61,384 nucleotides of DNA from CAZWAP01 sp964632005 (GCA_964632005.1 CAZWAP010000011.1:1-61384), one strand, 5' to 3'; positions 1 to 9,619 are shown, counted from the first letter of the stretch. The notes: generated from the letters alone by a model not told the origin. A program made the numbers and translations.

Positions 1-73
1 AGCCACTGCGCAAATCTGGCTGTCGTTCTTGAAAATGCCCGGCTTTGTGATATTCTTGTCCACAGGTGGTATG

Positions 74-487
74 ATGGATTTCCCTGAGCGTTTGACCGTT
101 GATAGTGTGGCCATAGAGATTGTGCCGCGGTACGCCGAGACCGACCAGGCCGGGGTCGTCCATCACAGCGTCTATCCGGTCTGGTTTGAGATGGGGCGGA
201 CCGAACTGCTGCGCGCCAACGGGCTGGCATACAAAGACATCGAGGCCCAGGGCATCTTCTTTGTGGTCGCCGAGATGCACATAAAATATCGCCGGCCGGT
301 ATTCTATGATGACAGGCTACAGCTGCAGACCACCTGTACAGGCGTAACAGCAAGCAGGGTCGAGCACAGCTACCGCCTGACGAGGCCCGCGGACCAAACG
401 CTGCTGGCCGAGGCCCGAACGGTGCTGGCCTGTCTCGACGCCGAGGGAAAGGTCCGAAGGGTACCGAAGTTTATGTTTCCGGGATAA
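74..487 (+). CDS. YbgC/4-hydroxybenzoyl-CoA-type acyl-CoA thioesterase
   Basis: A hotdog-fold thioesterase of about 137 residues that hydrolyses acyl-CoA thioesters in the cytoplasm; the physiological substrate cannot be told from sequence. The N-terminal signature is visible: Y-A-E-T-D-Q-A-G-V-V-H-H followed by Y-x3-W-F-E-M-G-R, with the Asp of TDQAG being the family's catalytic acid. Two adjacent ATGs occur at 71 and 74; AGGTGG at 64-69 fits the second better. The length is normal for YbgC. It is followed by the purF promoter rather than being coupled to purF. YbgC homologues often travel with tol-pal, which is not seen here. Fold assignment is confident, substrate is not. Confidence 0.85.
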   Translation: MDFPERLTVDSVAIEIVPRYAETDQAGVVHHSVYPVWFEMGRTELLRANGLAYKDIEAQGIFFVVAEMHIKYRRPVFYDDRLQLQTTCTGVTASRVEHSYRLTRPADQTLLAEARTVLACLDAEGKVRRVPKFMFPG

Positions 488-507
488 CAAAACAACAGGG
501 TGTTTGT

Positions 508-536
508 TTGACTTGTCCGGCTGGATTGAATAGACT
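508..536 (+). promoter_or_regulatory. sigma70-type promoter of purF
   Basis: TTGACT at 508-513, a 17-nt spacer and TAGACT at 531-536, placing the start of transcription near 543, about 50 nt before purF. It is inferred from sequence only. Confidence 0.55.
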
Positions 537-591
537 GTTGTTTTTGCCCGATCGCGGTGCGAGCGGTATTTGAGAATCCGGCTTCCCGGTT

Positions 592-2043
592 ATGTCTGAA
601 GCGTTGTTTCAGAAGAAAGAAAAGTGCGGTGTATTCGGCATCTTCGGCGACCCCGACGCGGTGCACAAGGCGTACCTGGGTCTGCACAGCCTCCAGCACC
701 GGGGCCAGGAATCGGCCGGCATCGCCTCCAGCGATGGCCGGACAATCCAGTGCTACACGGGTATGGGCACTGTCAGGCGGGTCTTCCGGGCCGGCACCAA
801 CATCCTCAAGGCTCTGGCCAATCCCATAGCCATCGGACACGTCCGCTACTCAACCACCGGTGCCAGCAAGGCCATCAACAGCCAGCCGTTGCTCTCGGAA
901 TACTCCCGCGGCCAGGTCGCTATCGCGCATAACGGCAACCTGATAAACGCGGCTCTGCTGCGTGACGAGTACGAGGCGTACGGGAGCATCTTCAAATCGA
1001 CAAGCGACACCGAGATAATCACCCACCTGCTGGCCAAGCCGAGCCACGTAAACAGGCCCGACCCCCTGGCGCACGTGCTCAACCATCTCCAGGGCGCTTA
1101 CAGCCTGGTCTTGCTCTTCGCGGACTACATTGAGGCCGCACGCGACCCCTACGGTGTCCGGCCTCTGAGCATCGGCCGAACCGATAGGGGCGCTTACGTC
1201 GTCGCCAGCGAAAGCTGTGCCTTCGATGCCATCGGAGCCGAATTCGTCCGCGAAGTCGAGCCGGGCGAGATCGTCCGCCTCGATAAGAACGGCCTGTCCA
1301 GCCGATTCTTTGTTACGCCCGGCACCATCACGCCGGGACACTGTATCTTTGAGCACATCTACTTCGCAAAACAGAACAGCCGCATTTTCGGTGAAAACGT
1401 GCACGAGTTCAGAAAGAAGCTCGGCCGACGCCTGGCAGCAGAGTGCCCCGCGGAAGCCGACGTTGTTATACCGATTCCTGACTCGGGCACATCGGCGGCG
1501 GTGGGTTTCTCTGAGAAAAGCAGAATCCCCTTCGATATGGGTATGGTCAGGAGCCACTACGTCGGGCGGACGTTCATCGCCCCTGACCAGAAGCTAAGGG
1601 AGCTTGAGGTCAGCCTCAAGCTGCAGGTCATCGGCGACGTGGTGGGCGGCAGGCGCGTGGTGGTCGTGGACGATTCCATCGTCCGCGGCACCACGACAAG
1701 AGGCAAGATCAGGGCGCTGCGACAGGCCGGCGCAAAAGAGATACATATGCGGGTGAGCTGTCCGCCGATCCGGTTCCCGTGCTTTTACGGGATCGATTTC
1801 CCGACGAAGGAAGAACTGCTCGCGAACAATCGCGACTTGGAGCAGATACGCGATTTCCTCGAGGTAGACAGCGTCGGGTATATGTCGCTGGAGGGGCTGC
1901 TTTCCTGCGCGACTTTGCCGTCAGACCACTACTGCACGGCCTGCTGGACCGGTCGATACAAGATTCCCGTCGATATCGCCGTCAACAAGTTCGTGATGGA
2001 GCGATACCAGATGCGGATGTTCGACGAACTCGAGGACCAATAG
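592..2043 (+). CDS. purF: amidophosphoribosyltransferase (glutamine PRPP amidotransferase)
   Basis: Catalyses the first step of purine synthesis, PRPP plus glutamine to phosphoribosylamine. The 483-residue protein has the Ntn glutaminase domain first: Cys12 of the KCGVFGIFG segment would become the N-terminal nucleophile after removal of an 11-residue propeptide. The phosphoribosyltransferase domain follows with the PRPP motif VVVVDDSIVRGTT. Four cysteines at the positions used by the Bacillus-type enzyme for a [4Fe-4S] cluster are present (in HCIFEH, FPCFYG and HYCTACW), so this is the iron-sulfur form. It has its own promoter and is followed 77 nt later by purM, the usual purine pairing. 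Confidence 0.97.
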   Translation: MSEALFQKKEKCGVFGIFGDPDAVHKAYLGLHSLQHRGQESAGIASSDGRTIQCYTGMGTVRRVFRAGTNILKALANPIAIGHVRYSTTGASKAINSQPLLSEYSRGQVAIAHNGNLINAALLRDEYEAYGSIFKSTSDTEIITHLLAKPSHVNRPDPLAHVLNHLQGAYSLVLLFADYIEAARDPYGVRPLSIGRTDRGAYVVASESCAFDAIGAEFVREVEPGEIVRLDKNGLSSRFFVTPGTITPGHCIFEHIYFAKQNSRIFGENVHEFRKKLGRRLAAECPAEADVVIPIPDSGTSAAVGFSEKSRIPFDMGMVRSHYVGRTFIAPDQKLRELEVSLKLQVIGDVVGGRRVVVVDDSIVRGTTTRGKIRALRQAGAKEIHMRVSCPPIRFPCFYGIDFPTKEELLANNRDLEQIRDFLEVDSVGYMSLEGLLSCATLPSDHYCTACWTGRYKIPVDIAVNKFVMERYQMRMFDELEDQ

Positions 2044-2120
2044 GACCGGTGCAGAGTTCGCGCCGCAGGCGGATTGTAGGAACCAAGGGGCCCTTGAGGC
2101 CACCCGAAGGCCTTTCGTAA

Positions 2121-3188
2121 ATGAGCAGCTACATAAGCTACCAGCAGTCCGGCGTGAGCATAGAGGCCGGCGAGGAGATAGTCGAGCGGATACAGTCCTA
2201 CGTGGCCGCGACATTCGGACCGAGGGTTATCCGTAGCAAGAATGCCTTCGCGGGGATGTTTCGGCTGGACTACGATGAACGGCTGTTCAAAAAGAATTAC
2301 AGGAACCCGGTGCTGGTCGCCTGCACGGATGGGGTGGGCAGCAAGGTCCAGCTGGCCGGCAAGATGAAAAGATTTGGGACGGTCGGCATCGACCTTGTCG
2401 CGATGAACGTCAACGATATGCTCGTCCAGGGCGCCGAGCCGTTGTTCTTTCTCGACTATCTGGCCGTCAACAAGGTCGAGCCGACTATGATAGCCGAGAT
2501 AGTAAAGGGTATTGCCGCCGGCTGTCGGCAGGCCGATTGCGCGCTTATCGGTGGGGAAACGGCCGAGATGCCAGATACCTACGCCAAAGGTGACTTCGAT
2601 ATGGCGGGCTTCGCCGTCGGCGTGGTCGAGCGCAAGAAGATTATCACGGGCAAGACCGTCAGGAAAGGGGACGTGATCCTCGGCCTGGCCTCAAGCGGCC
2701 TGCACAGCAACGGCTATACTCTGGTGCGAAATATATGCTTCAAGCGACACAATATGAGCTTCGGCGATAGGCCCACCGACCTGGACGGCGCCGAACTCGG
2801 TGAGACACTGCTGGAGCCGACCCGGATATACGTCCGCTCGGTTGTCAGGCTGCTGGGGCGATACAAGGTCAAGAAGGTGGTGCACGCGATGGCGCACATC
2901 ACCGGCGGAGGCCTGGTTGGAAACATCCCGCGGGTGCTTCCGAAGAACTGCAACGCCGTGATCAGGAAATCGAGTTGGCCGGTACCGCGGATATTTACGT
3001 TCCTGCAGGAAAAAGGCCCCGTCGAAGAAAGCGAGATGTTCCGCGTATTCAATATGGGAATCGGTTTTGTGCTGATAGTGGCCGAGGATTTCGCCGACTC
3101 GATTGCGCGAAGACTGGCCAGGTACGGCGAGCAGGTCTATAAGATCGGAAGGATCACAAGCGGAACCGGCAAAGTGGTCCTCAGATGA
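2121..3188 (+). CDS. purM: phosphoribosylformylglycinamidine cyclo-ligase (AIR synthetase)
   Basis: ATP-dependent closure of the imidazole ring, FGAM to AIR, in purine synthesis. The 355-residue protein shows family blocks such as ACTDGVGSKVQLA near residue 69, the ALIGGETAEMPDTY segment, GLASSGLHSNGYTLVR and HITGGGLVGNIPRVL, in the standard order and length. It lies downstream of purF on the same strand and is probably cotranscribed with it. No oddities were seen. Confidence 0.97.
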   Translation: MSSYISYQQSGVSIEAGEEIVERIQSYVAATFGPRVIRSKNAFAGMFRLDYDERLFKKNYRNPVLVACTDGVGSKVQLAGKMKRFGTVGIDLVAMNVNDMLVQGAEPLFFLDYLAVNKVEPTMIAEIVKGIAAGCRQADCALIGGETAEMPDTYAKGDFDMAGFAVGVVERKKIITGKTVRKGDVILGLASSGLHSNGYTLVRNICFKRHNMSFGDRPTDLDGAELGETLLEPTRIYVRSVVRLLGRYKVKKVVHAMAHITGGGLVGNIPRVLPKNCNAVIRKSSWPVPRIFTFLQEKGPVEESEMFRVFNMGIGFVLIVAEDFADSIARRLARYGEQVYKIGRITSGTGKVVLR

Positions 3189-3314
3189 GCGACGCTCGAT
3201 AGCGGATGTGTGGTGCGGCCGGTCGCAGGGTCGAGTACTCCACCTGTGGACAAGCCGGACCGTTCGTCCGGTTCGACCGACACCGCCGGGGGCTTGATGC
3301 CCGGTTGAATAAGG

Positions 3315-4340
3315 ATGCACATGCGAAGATTCGGTTACGGCAACTTGATTCTGGCTGCCCTGATTTATACGGCCCTGTCCTTCCAGCTCTACCACATTCA
3401 CTTTCAGAGCTTTGACCGCTGGGAGTGGCTCTTGCCGGTCAACGTGTCCCTGGCGGCGCTGGGCTGCTACCTCTTATCTCGGCGGTGGGTCTCCTCGTTT
3501 GTCGGGTCTGTCTTTGCTGGTGCTGTTTACGGCTTCGGGCCTTTTATGTTGAGCCTTGCCAGGTTCCACCCGACCGCTGGACTTCTCGTGGCCTCGATAC
3601 CGTGGTTGTTCTGTCCGGCGGCCTTCGGCCGGAATACCAAGTGGCGGTTCGCCGCCGGTGTATCGGTAAGCGTGCCTTTCATACTCGTCATCGTTTTCTT
3701 CCAACTGTCCACTCATTATGGGCTGTTCGCGGTATCGACCCAGGCCAGGCTGCGCACCGACGACCTTCTCAGCCTGCTCACGCCGCTGGTGGTTGCCGAG
3801 CACGACGCAATCGGAACGAACATAATAGGGTTTTATCATGTTCCCATAGCAGCTCTGCTGATGGGTTCGGCTATGCTGCTGGCTGCGCGGAGGCTCCATA
3901 TCCTGGTCTTGATGGGGACAGGTATCGCGTTGAGCTGCTGGAGGCCGTTTTTCGCGGTCAGCCCAGTGATCTGGCTTGCTATTCCTGCGCTGTGCTGCTC
4001 GGTACTTATAGGGGCGGGCATCCAGGGTATAATCTCGGCAGGGCCGGCCGACGCAAAGTGGCTGCTGGCCGGCTCGCTCATCCAGACCGGCTTTGCGATT
4101 GCGGCTCTTATGCTCGCAGCGAGGTATTTCCAGGTCTTCCTGAGCCTGGCGGACGAGTACGCAAGGCTCTTCGTCCGGACCGGCGAGATGTATATCCTCG
4201 GCGCGATAGCGATGATGATCCTTTTCTTCTTGGCCCGGGCGAGGTTGCGGATGGCCGTTGTGAGGACGGCCGTGCTTTGCTCGGCCCTGGCGGTCGATAT
4301 CTATCTGTCGGCGACGTTCATCGTCGACAGGTTGGTCTGA
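3315..4340 (+). CDS. polytopic membrane protein of unknown function
   Basis: A 341-residue hydrophobic protein with about eight or nine predicted transmembrane segments separated by short Arg-rich loops. I recognise no catalytic motif. The first helix begins right after MHMRRFGYGN, so it is inserted without a cleaved signal. Two ATGs six bases apart (3315 and 3321) are possible starts. The segment YGFGPFMLSLARFHP resembles loops in large lipid-linked-sugar glycosyltransferase membrane proteins, but the length and the lack of an acidic catalytic pair do not support calling it one. It stands alone between purM and a secreted protease with its own promoter. Confidence 0.7.
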   Translation: MHMRRFGYGNLILAALIYTALSFQLYHIHFQSFDRWEWLLPVNVSLAALGCYLLSRRWVSSFVGSVFAGAVYGFGPFMLSLARFHPTAGLLVASIPWLFCPAAFGRNTKWRFAAGVSVSVPFILVIVFFQLSTHYGLFAVSTQARLRTDDLLSLLTPLVVAEHDAIGTNIIGFYHVPIAALLMGSAMLLAARRLHILVLMGTGIALSCWRPFFAVSPVIWLAIPALCCSVLIGAGIQGIISAGPADAKWLLAGSLIQTGFAIAALMLAARYFQVFLSLADEYARLFVRTGEMYILGAIAMMILFFLARARLRMAVVRTAVLCSALAVDIYLSATFIVDRLV

Positions 4341-4366
4341 GAAGCCCTGCTCTGGTATGAATTCGC

Positions 4367-4395
4367 TTGTCGTGACCGGCCAAAAGAAGTACAAT
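4367..4395 (+). promoter_or_regulatory. sigma70-type promoter of the C10 protease gene
   Basis: TTGTCG at 4367-4372, a 17-nt spacer and TACAAT at 4390-4395, about 84 nt before the start codon. Confidence 0.5.
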
Positions 4396-4478
4396 GGTCA
4401 AAAGGACAGTCATACCAGGGAGGGGTAAGCCAGGCCAATCAAGGGTTTTCGGGTCCTATCAGGCCGAGAGGACAAACG

Positions 4479-7061
4479 ATGAAACGTGTCTTGCTATTGG
4501 GGCGCATTCGCAACCGTAAGGCAGCGGTGCATCCGATAATTCTGGCGTTTTTCTGCATCCTGGCCTGCCTACAGGCCAAGCTGGCCGCCGGTCCGGCCGA
4601 TGCGGGGCAGGCGCAGCGCGTGGTGGAAGGCTGGCTCAACATTCATCCCCGCCCACTCGGCGCAGAACTCGGCAGAAGCGTTGGGCGTGTTGAGACATTT
4701 TATGACGGGTCCGATAACGCGATTTACCACGTTGTATACCTGGAGCCGAGCGGCTACGTCATCGTCCCGGCCGACGACGGAGTCGAGCCGATACTCTGCT
4801 TCGTCGAGAGGGGCGGTTATCGGGGCACGGCCGAGTGGCCGCTTGGGGCCCTTGTGGGACAGGACGTGCCAGCCCGGATCGCCGCGGCCCGGGCGGTCGA
4901 GGCTGAGGCGATGGTACAGACCCAAACTTCCGATAATAACGCACTCAAACAGGTTGTAGGCGATGCTCGTGCTAAGTGGGATCGCCTTTTGTCTGCCGAC
5001 TCGTCGGTGATGATGATGGGGCGGCCCGGTGTAGCCGACCTGCGGGCCGGCCCGCTGCTGGCCAGCACGTGGGGGCAGACCACCGTGGGCGATTACATCG
5101 GCGGCATCAGCTGTTACAATTACTACACCCCACCGTATGAGCCTGGCGACCCGGATAACTACCCTATAGGGTGCGTGGCCAATGCTATGGCCCAGTTGAT
5201 GCGGTACCACCAACACCCTACCTCGTACAACTGGGCCGATATGCCGCTTCAGCCGGATCCCAGTATTACGCTTGCCCAGCGGCGGACCATAGGATGGCTG
5301 TGCTACCGTGCGGCCGAATCAATCGGCACAAAATTTGCCCCCACCAAGTCGGGCGGCTCGTCGGCTTCCCTGGATGTGGCATACTTACGGCTGAGAGATA
5401 CCTTCGGCTACGGCAACTCGGTGATCGCCAGGAACCCGCCGGCCGGGACCGTGCTCAACAATATGGTCAATCCGAATCTCGATGCCGGGCTGCCCGTGCT
5501 GCTGGGCTTCGAGGGGACCGAAGGCGGGCACGCGGTGGTCTGCGACGGATACGGCTACAATGCCTCGACGCTTTATCACCATCTGAATATGGGCTTGAGC
5601 GGTCGTGAGAACGCCTGGTATGCCCTGCCGGTGGTCGATTCGTCTTACTACTACTATTTGATCCATACCTGTGTCTATAACATCTACCCGTCCGGCTCCG
5701 GGGAGATTATAAGCGGCCGTGTTGCCGATATCGCCGGGAATCCAATCCCGGGCGCAGTGATACAGGCCACGCCGGCCGGCTCGACAAGCCGTTACGCAAC
5801 TACTGATGAGAACGGCATTTACGCCCTGCCCAACCTGCCGTCGAACAGGTCTATTGCCCTCGGTGTCTCCAAGAGCGGCTATACGTTCCCGGCCCGGACC
5901 GTCCAAACGGGCACATCGAACGACTATGGCAGCACGGGTAATCTCTGGGGCGTCGATTTTGTCGCGACCGGCAGTGCACCGCCGGTCGCGCACGACCAGA
6001 GCATCTCCGTTATCGCCGGCGAGGCCACGCCCATCGCCCTGGTGGGCACCGACGACGGTCTGCCGAACCCACCGGGACGGCTGAGCTACAAGATAACGCG
6101 GCTGCCCTCGCACGGCTCGCTCAGCGACCCGTTTGGCGGCGAGGTAACCGCCGTGCCTTACACGCTTGCAAACGGCGGGAACGTCATAAACTACCGAGGC
6201 TGCTCCTATTACAGTGGCCCCGACGAGTTTCTTTTCGTCGTCGATGACGGGGGAGCGCCACCGACCGGGGGCGAGTCTGCCCCGGCTCGGGTGGGGATCG
6301 ACGTCAACGATGTGTTCTACACGACATTCGGGGCTGATTCGCCCTACATTGCACCCTGGCCCCTGATGACGAGCTACGACGACAGCAGGACTCAGGTTAT
6401 TTACCTGTCCTCGGAGATAGGCGGCCCCAAGCGGATTACGGGCCTGGCGATCGACGTTTACGAACGGCCGGGATACGAGCTAAATCACTGGACGATTCGG
6501 CTGAAACATACCGCCCGCGACGGATTCTACGGACCCCCGTTCTTCGAGACGGCCGGCTGGACGACCGTATATCTCAAGAATGAACCACGACCGACCACAG
6601 GATGGTACGAGTTCGACTTCCAGACGCCCTTCGAGTACAACGGCATCGACAACCTGATGGTCGATTTCAGCCACGACAACAGGTCCAATTCCTACGATGG
6701 GTTCTGCACGGTCTGGGAGACCGGCGTTCCCCGGGTGGTGCTGAACTTTTCGGACAGTTGGCACGGGGCACCGACAGACTGGAGCGACGATACTTTCTTC
6801 CCATACTGGCCGTATGGCGCGACCGCCGTACCCAGTATACGGCTCAAATCGACGACGGGCGGACAGCCCTTGCCCGGAGACATCGTGCAGAACTGCAGCG
6901 TTGACACGGCGGACCTGGTAGCGCTTTGTGATGCGTGGCTGAGCACACCAGCTGATGCCGACTGGTCCGCGGCGTGCGACATCTCCGAGCCGCCCGATGA
7001 GGTTATAAACGAGCTGGACTTCGCGGTCTTGGGCGAGAATTGGGGCCGAACCACAGAATAG
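4479..7061 (+). CDS. secreted C10 (streptopain-family) cysteine protease with Ig-like modules and dockerin-like tail
   Basis: An 860-residue exported protein. A hydrophobic N-terminal segment (about residues 18-40) is followed by a Spi/C10 propeptide-like region. The C10 protease domain carries nucleophile Cys232 in the IGCVANAMAQLMRYHQ motif and His351 in EGGHAVVCDGYGY. After it come a carboxypeptidase-regulatory-like beta domain (about 410-490), a cadherin/Ig-like domain (about 500-610), a jelly-roll-like region and a C-terminal dockerin-I-like segment (about 795-860) with D-x-D-x-A-D-L calcium-loop signatures. GAGGACAAAC precedes the ATG. The tail suggests attachment to a cell-surface or secreted complex, a design common in Phycisphaerae. 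The catalytic family is confident; the function of the accessory domains is inferred. Confidence 0.88.
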   Translation: MKRVLLLGRIRNRKAAVHPIILAFFCILACLQAKLAAGPADAGQAQRVVEGWLNIHPRPLGAELGRSVGRVETFYDGSDNAIYHVVYLEPSGYVIVPADDGVEPILCFVERGGYRGTAEWPLGALVGQDVPARIAAARAVEAEAMVQTQTSDNNALKQVVGDARAKWDRLLSADSSVMMMGRPGVADLRAGPLLASTWGQTTVGDYIGGISCYNYYTPPYEPGDPDNYPIGCVANAMAQLMRYHQHPTSYNWADMPLQPDPSITLAQRRTIGWLCYRAAESIGTKFAPTKSGGSSASLDVAYLRLRDTFGYGNSVIARNPPAGTVLNNMVNPNLDAGLPVLLGFEGTEGGHAVVCDGYGYNASTLYHHLNMGLSGRENAWYALPVVDSSYYYYLIHTCVYNIYPSGSGEIISGRVADIAGNPIPGAVIQATPAGSTSRYATTDENGIYALPNLPSNRSIALGVSKSGYTFPARTVQTGTSNDYGSTGNLWGVDFVATGSAPPVAHDQSISVIAGEATPIALVGTDDGLPNPPGRLSYKITRLPSHGSLSDPFGGEVTAVPYTLANGGNVINYRGCSYYSGPDEFLFVVDDGGAPPTGGESAPARVGIDVNDVFYTTFGADSPYIAPWPLMTSYDDSRTQVIYLSSEIGGPKRITGLAIDVYERPGYELNHWTIRLKHTARDGFYGPPFFETAGWTTVYLKNEPRPTTGWYEFDFQTPFEYNGIDNLMVDFSHDNRSNSYDGFCTVWETGVPRVVLNFSDSWHGAPTDWSDDTFFPYWPYGATAVPSIRLKSTTGGQPLPGDIVQNCSVDTADLVALCDAWLSTPADADWSAACDISEPPDEVINELDFAVLGENWGRTTE

Positions 7062-7127
7062 GGGCCGCGCGATTGCCCCCCGAATGTTTGCAGAAGGGCC
7101 GGGTAGCGGAGATACACTGCATTCTGG

Positions 7128-7155
7128 TTGCCACGGCCCGCTCGGCCGGTACAAT
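7128..7155 (+). promoter_or_regulatory. sigma70-type promoter of the ferritin-like gene
   Basis: TTGCCA at 7128-7133, a 16-nt spacer and TACAAT at 7150-7155, about 70 nt before the start codon at 7228. Confidence 0.5.
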
Positions 7156-7227
7156 ATGGCTGGGTGGACGGCCGCTTAGTCGAACGTGGTAAACAGCTGT
7201 AAATAAAGGCGGCAAAAGGGCCTTGCA

Positions 7228-7686
7228 ATGGCAAAATACGAGACCTACGAGGAGATTCTCGAGTTGGGTCTGTTCAAGGAGCAACAGGCCCACAATTTCT
7301 ATACGGCGATGGCACAGCGTGCCGCTGACCCTGCGATAAAAAAGGTCTTCAAGGACCTGGCCGCCGAGGAACTCGAGCACAAGGCTAAGCTTGAATTCGA
7401 ACTGATCAAGGTAGGAAGGGTGGTGAAAGCGGATTCCGAGCCTGAAGAAATCGACCCGGCTGATTATGTATGGTCGGATGCGGCCGAGCTGGATATTGAT
7501 TACAGGGACGTGCTGGAGCTGGCGATTGCCAAAGAGGATGCGGCCTTTCGATTGTATGTTGGGCTTGTCGCGCAGGCTTCCGACTCGCAGGCCAAAGAGA
7601 CGCTGCTGGAGATGGCGCAGGAGGAGGTTCGGCACAAGGTGCGCTTCGAGCAAGAGCGAGATAGGTTGTTGAAGACCGGCGAGTAA
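7228..7686 (+). CDS. rubrerythrin/ferritin-like diiron protein
   Basis: A 152-residue four-helix protein with two repeated halves that each carry E-x-x-A and E-E-x-x-H-K type ligands: E18-QQAHNF and EELEHKAKLE in the first, KEDAAFRLY and EEVRHKVRFE in the second. This is the arrangement of a rubrerythrin-type diiron site. There is no C-terminal rubredoxin domain (no CxxC pair), so it is a minimal erythrin/ferritin-like protein rather than a full rubrerythrin. Such proteins reduce peroxide or handle iron in anaerobes. It has its own promoter. Confidence 0.85.
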   Translation: MAKYETYEEILELGLFKEQQAHNFYTAMAQRAADPAIKKVFKDLAAEELEHKAKLEFELIKVGRVVKADSEPEEIDPADYVWSDAAELDIDYRDVLELAIAKEDAAFRLYVGLVAQASDSQAKETLLEMAQEEVRHKVRFEQERDRLLKTGE

Positions 7687-7730
7687 ACCGGCGTCTGCCC
7701 GGCCGGGCAGTTGGGAAAAGGAGGTAGTTT

Positions 7731-8930
7731 ATGAATCGGCGGGATTTTCTCAAGGCTGCCGGTGGTGCCGTCCTGATGCCCGCCTGGGCGTGGGCGGCCG
7801 ACATCCCCCCGGATATTAAGGTTACCCGCATCGTGGCCTTCGACTTGCTCAGCACCAGGCCGAAGCTGGTCGGCAAGAACTCACGGCGGGGCATTCACGG
7901 CAGGCAGGCAACGGACCGGATGGTTCGGTTGTTCACCAACGCTGGTATCGAGGGCATCGGAAACTGCCGGGCGAGCAAGGAGGCCCTCGCGCAACTGTTG
8001 GGAAAGAACCCGTTTGATTTCTACCGACGGGCGGAGCGGAGGTTCAACGGACCACTGGGCGCCGGGACGATGCCGCTGTGGGACATAGCAGGTAAGGTTC
8101 TGGGCAGAGCCGTGTACGAGTTGCTGGGCGGGGCCGGGCCGAAAAAAGTCCCCGTCTATGACGGGTCGATTTATTTCAGCGATCTGCTCGAACAGTACAG
8201 TACGAGTTGGCGCGACCGTTTTCGCGAAGAGATCGACATGGGCCTCGCCGCCGGGCACCGTGCCTTCAAGGTCAAGATCGGCCGAGGCGCCAAGTGGATG
8301 CCGTCGGCAGAAGGCTACGCACGTGACGTAGAGGTGCTGCGCGTTATCCGCAAACACGCAGGTGCGAAAATTCTCATCGGCGTTGATGCCAACAACGGCT
8401 ACGACCCGGCCAGCACCAGAAAGCTCCTGGCCGAGGTAGGCGATTTGAACCTTGCCTTTGTGGAGGAGATGTTCCCAGAGGACGTTGAGCAGTACCTCTC
8501 ACTCAAAGATTTCCTGCAGGCCCACGGGCTGGAGACCCTCATAGCCGACGGCGAGACACAGGGTAACCTCGATGCCTATAAGCCTTTTATCGAGGCGCGG
8601 GCGATTGACGTATTCCAGGGGGATATGAGGCGGTTCGGATTCGAGGGGATCCTGACCGAGGCGGCGTGGTGCAAGCCGAAGGGCCTGAGGGTCGCGCCGC
8701 ACAACTGGGGGTCGCTGGTGGGATTCTATATGCAGTTGCACGTGGGCAGAGCAATTACGAACTTCTACAGAGCCGAGCACGATCCGCTTTCCAATCCCGT
8801 GCTCATCGCCGACGGCTACAAGATCCGGGAAGGTTACGCCCGCGTACCGGATGCGCCGGGATTCGGCCTGAGAATCAACGAGAAGAAGTTCGCCTCCGAT
8901 GCCCGGATAAGATTCGACCTAAGGGCTTGA
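7731..8930 (+). CDS. secreted mandelate racemase/muconate lactonizing enzyme family protein
   Basis: An enolase-superfamily enzyme of 399 residues with a Tat-like signal (MNRRDFLKAAGG). The conserved Lys-x-Lys (FKVKIG), the metal ligands Asp in GVDANNGY, Glu in VEEMFPED and the acidic residue in ADGETQG, and a catalytic His in VAPHNWGS are all present, so it should be active. These enzymes abstract the alpha-proton of carboxylates, usually dehydrating sugar acids or racemising. The substrate is unknown. AAAGGAGG precedes the ATG with good spacing. An exported location is unusual for the superfamily but common in Planctomycetota annotations. It may act on uronic or aldonic acids released by the hydrolases nearby. 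Confidence 0.87.
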   Translation: MNRRDFLKAAGGAVLMPAWAWAADIPPDIKVTRIVAFDLLSTRPKLVGKNSRRGIHGRQATDRMVRLFTNAGIEGIGNCRASKEALAQLLGKNPFDFYRRAERRFNGPLGAGTMPLWDIAGKVLGRAVYELLGGAGPKKVPVYDGSIYFSDLLEQYSTSWRDRFREEIDMGLAAGHRAFKVKIGRGAKWMPSAEGYARDVEVLRVIRKHAGAKILIGVDANNGYDPASTRKLLAEVGDLNLAFVEEMFPEDVEQYLSLKDFLQAHGLETLIADGETQGNLDAYKPFIEARAIDVFQGDMRRFGFEGILTEAAWCKPKGLRVAPHNWGSLVGFYMQLHVGRAITNFYRAEHDPLSNPVLIADGYKIREGYARVPDAPGFGLRINEKKFASDARIRFDLRA

Positions 8931-9070
8931 GCGCGCACGGGCCGCACACGGCTCACCTACCGGCCTGACCGCACAAACCCGACGGTATCAATGAATTCCC
9001 GATCGGCGGGACTCGAAGACCGACCAACCGGGCCGAAAAGATATGGAAGGAGTAATCAGCGGCAGTCGAG

Positions 9071-9619
9071 TTACTGCCAGTTCTGTGGGTAATGAATGAA
9101 TTGGGGCCTGATGCTGAAGCTCTGAGCAAGCGCTTCGACCAGGGCGCAGACCCGTTTGACTTGGTAATCGGTGGGTTTTGAGTTTTGGCCGTCGGTGATA
9201 ACGCAGATGCGGATGGTTCGGCTGTCACCGTACCAGCCCTGCCCCGGTATGCTCGACCACTGCTTTTTCCACCTGGGCGTAGCCAGTATCCGGCCGTCCT
9301 TGCCGCCCGAGCTATTGCACACGACAAAGTGGCAGTTGATATCTTCGGCGCTACGCAGATTCATCTGCCGAGCCAACTGCTCAAGACTGCCTGCGTTGGT
9401 CCGGCCGTAGAACACTTCGATCCTATCCCAGCGGTCCGGGCGCTGGACTACTTGCGAGCGGACAGCCTGCCCGACGGGGTCGAGAGCCACATAACTCGAA
9501 AGGCTGAATGGACCTGCCAGTGGGGGCTTATCGCTCAGGGCCATCAGCACGACCGCACCGATGGTCATTGATGCCAGCAGTGCCGCCAGAACCTTTACGA
9601 CTCTGGTCTGGTTCGACAT
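9071..9619 (-). CDS. membrane-anchored amidase_2/PGRP-like protein, probably catalytically degenerate
   Basis: A 182-residue protein starting at the ATG at 9619 (GGGGTG ribosome site), with one N-terminal membrane segment (about residues 9-28) and a soluble domain. The soluble part has the layout of the N-acetylmuramoyl-L-alanine amidase/peptidoglycan-recognition fold: C-H-F-V-V, then D-G-R-I-L-A-T-P-R-W, then T-I-R-I-C-V-I-T-D-G, then K-P-T-D-Y-Q and a helical end. The first zinc His pair (usually HHS after the first strand) is replaced by VFYGRT, and the Q-G-x-H position is also not evident, so zinc hydrolysis is doubtful. It may bind peptidoglycan without cutting it. It is a single gene convergent with the preceding one. 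Confidence 0.65.
   Translation of the reverse strand: MSNQTRVVKVLAALLASMTIGAVVLMALSDKPPLAGPFSLSSYVALDPVGQAVRSQVVQRPDRWDRIEVFYGRTNAGSLEQLARQMNLRSAEDINCHFVVCNSSGGKDGRILATPRWKKQWSSIPGQGWYGDSRTIRICVITDGQNSKPTDYQVKRVCALVEALAQSFSIRPQFIHYPQNWQ

Noticed and set aside
55..69. 14-base match to the reverse complement at 3241-3254 (CTTGTCCACAGGTG)
   Set aside because: Chance matches of this length are expected in 61 kb on both strands, and one copy overlaps a start-codon region.
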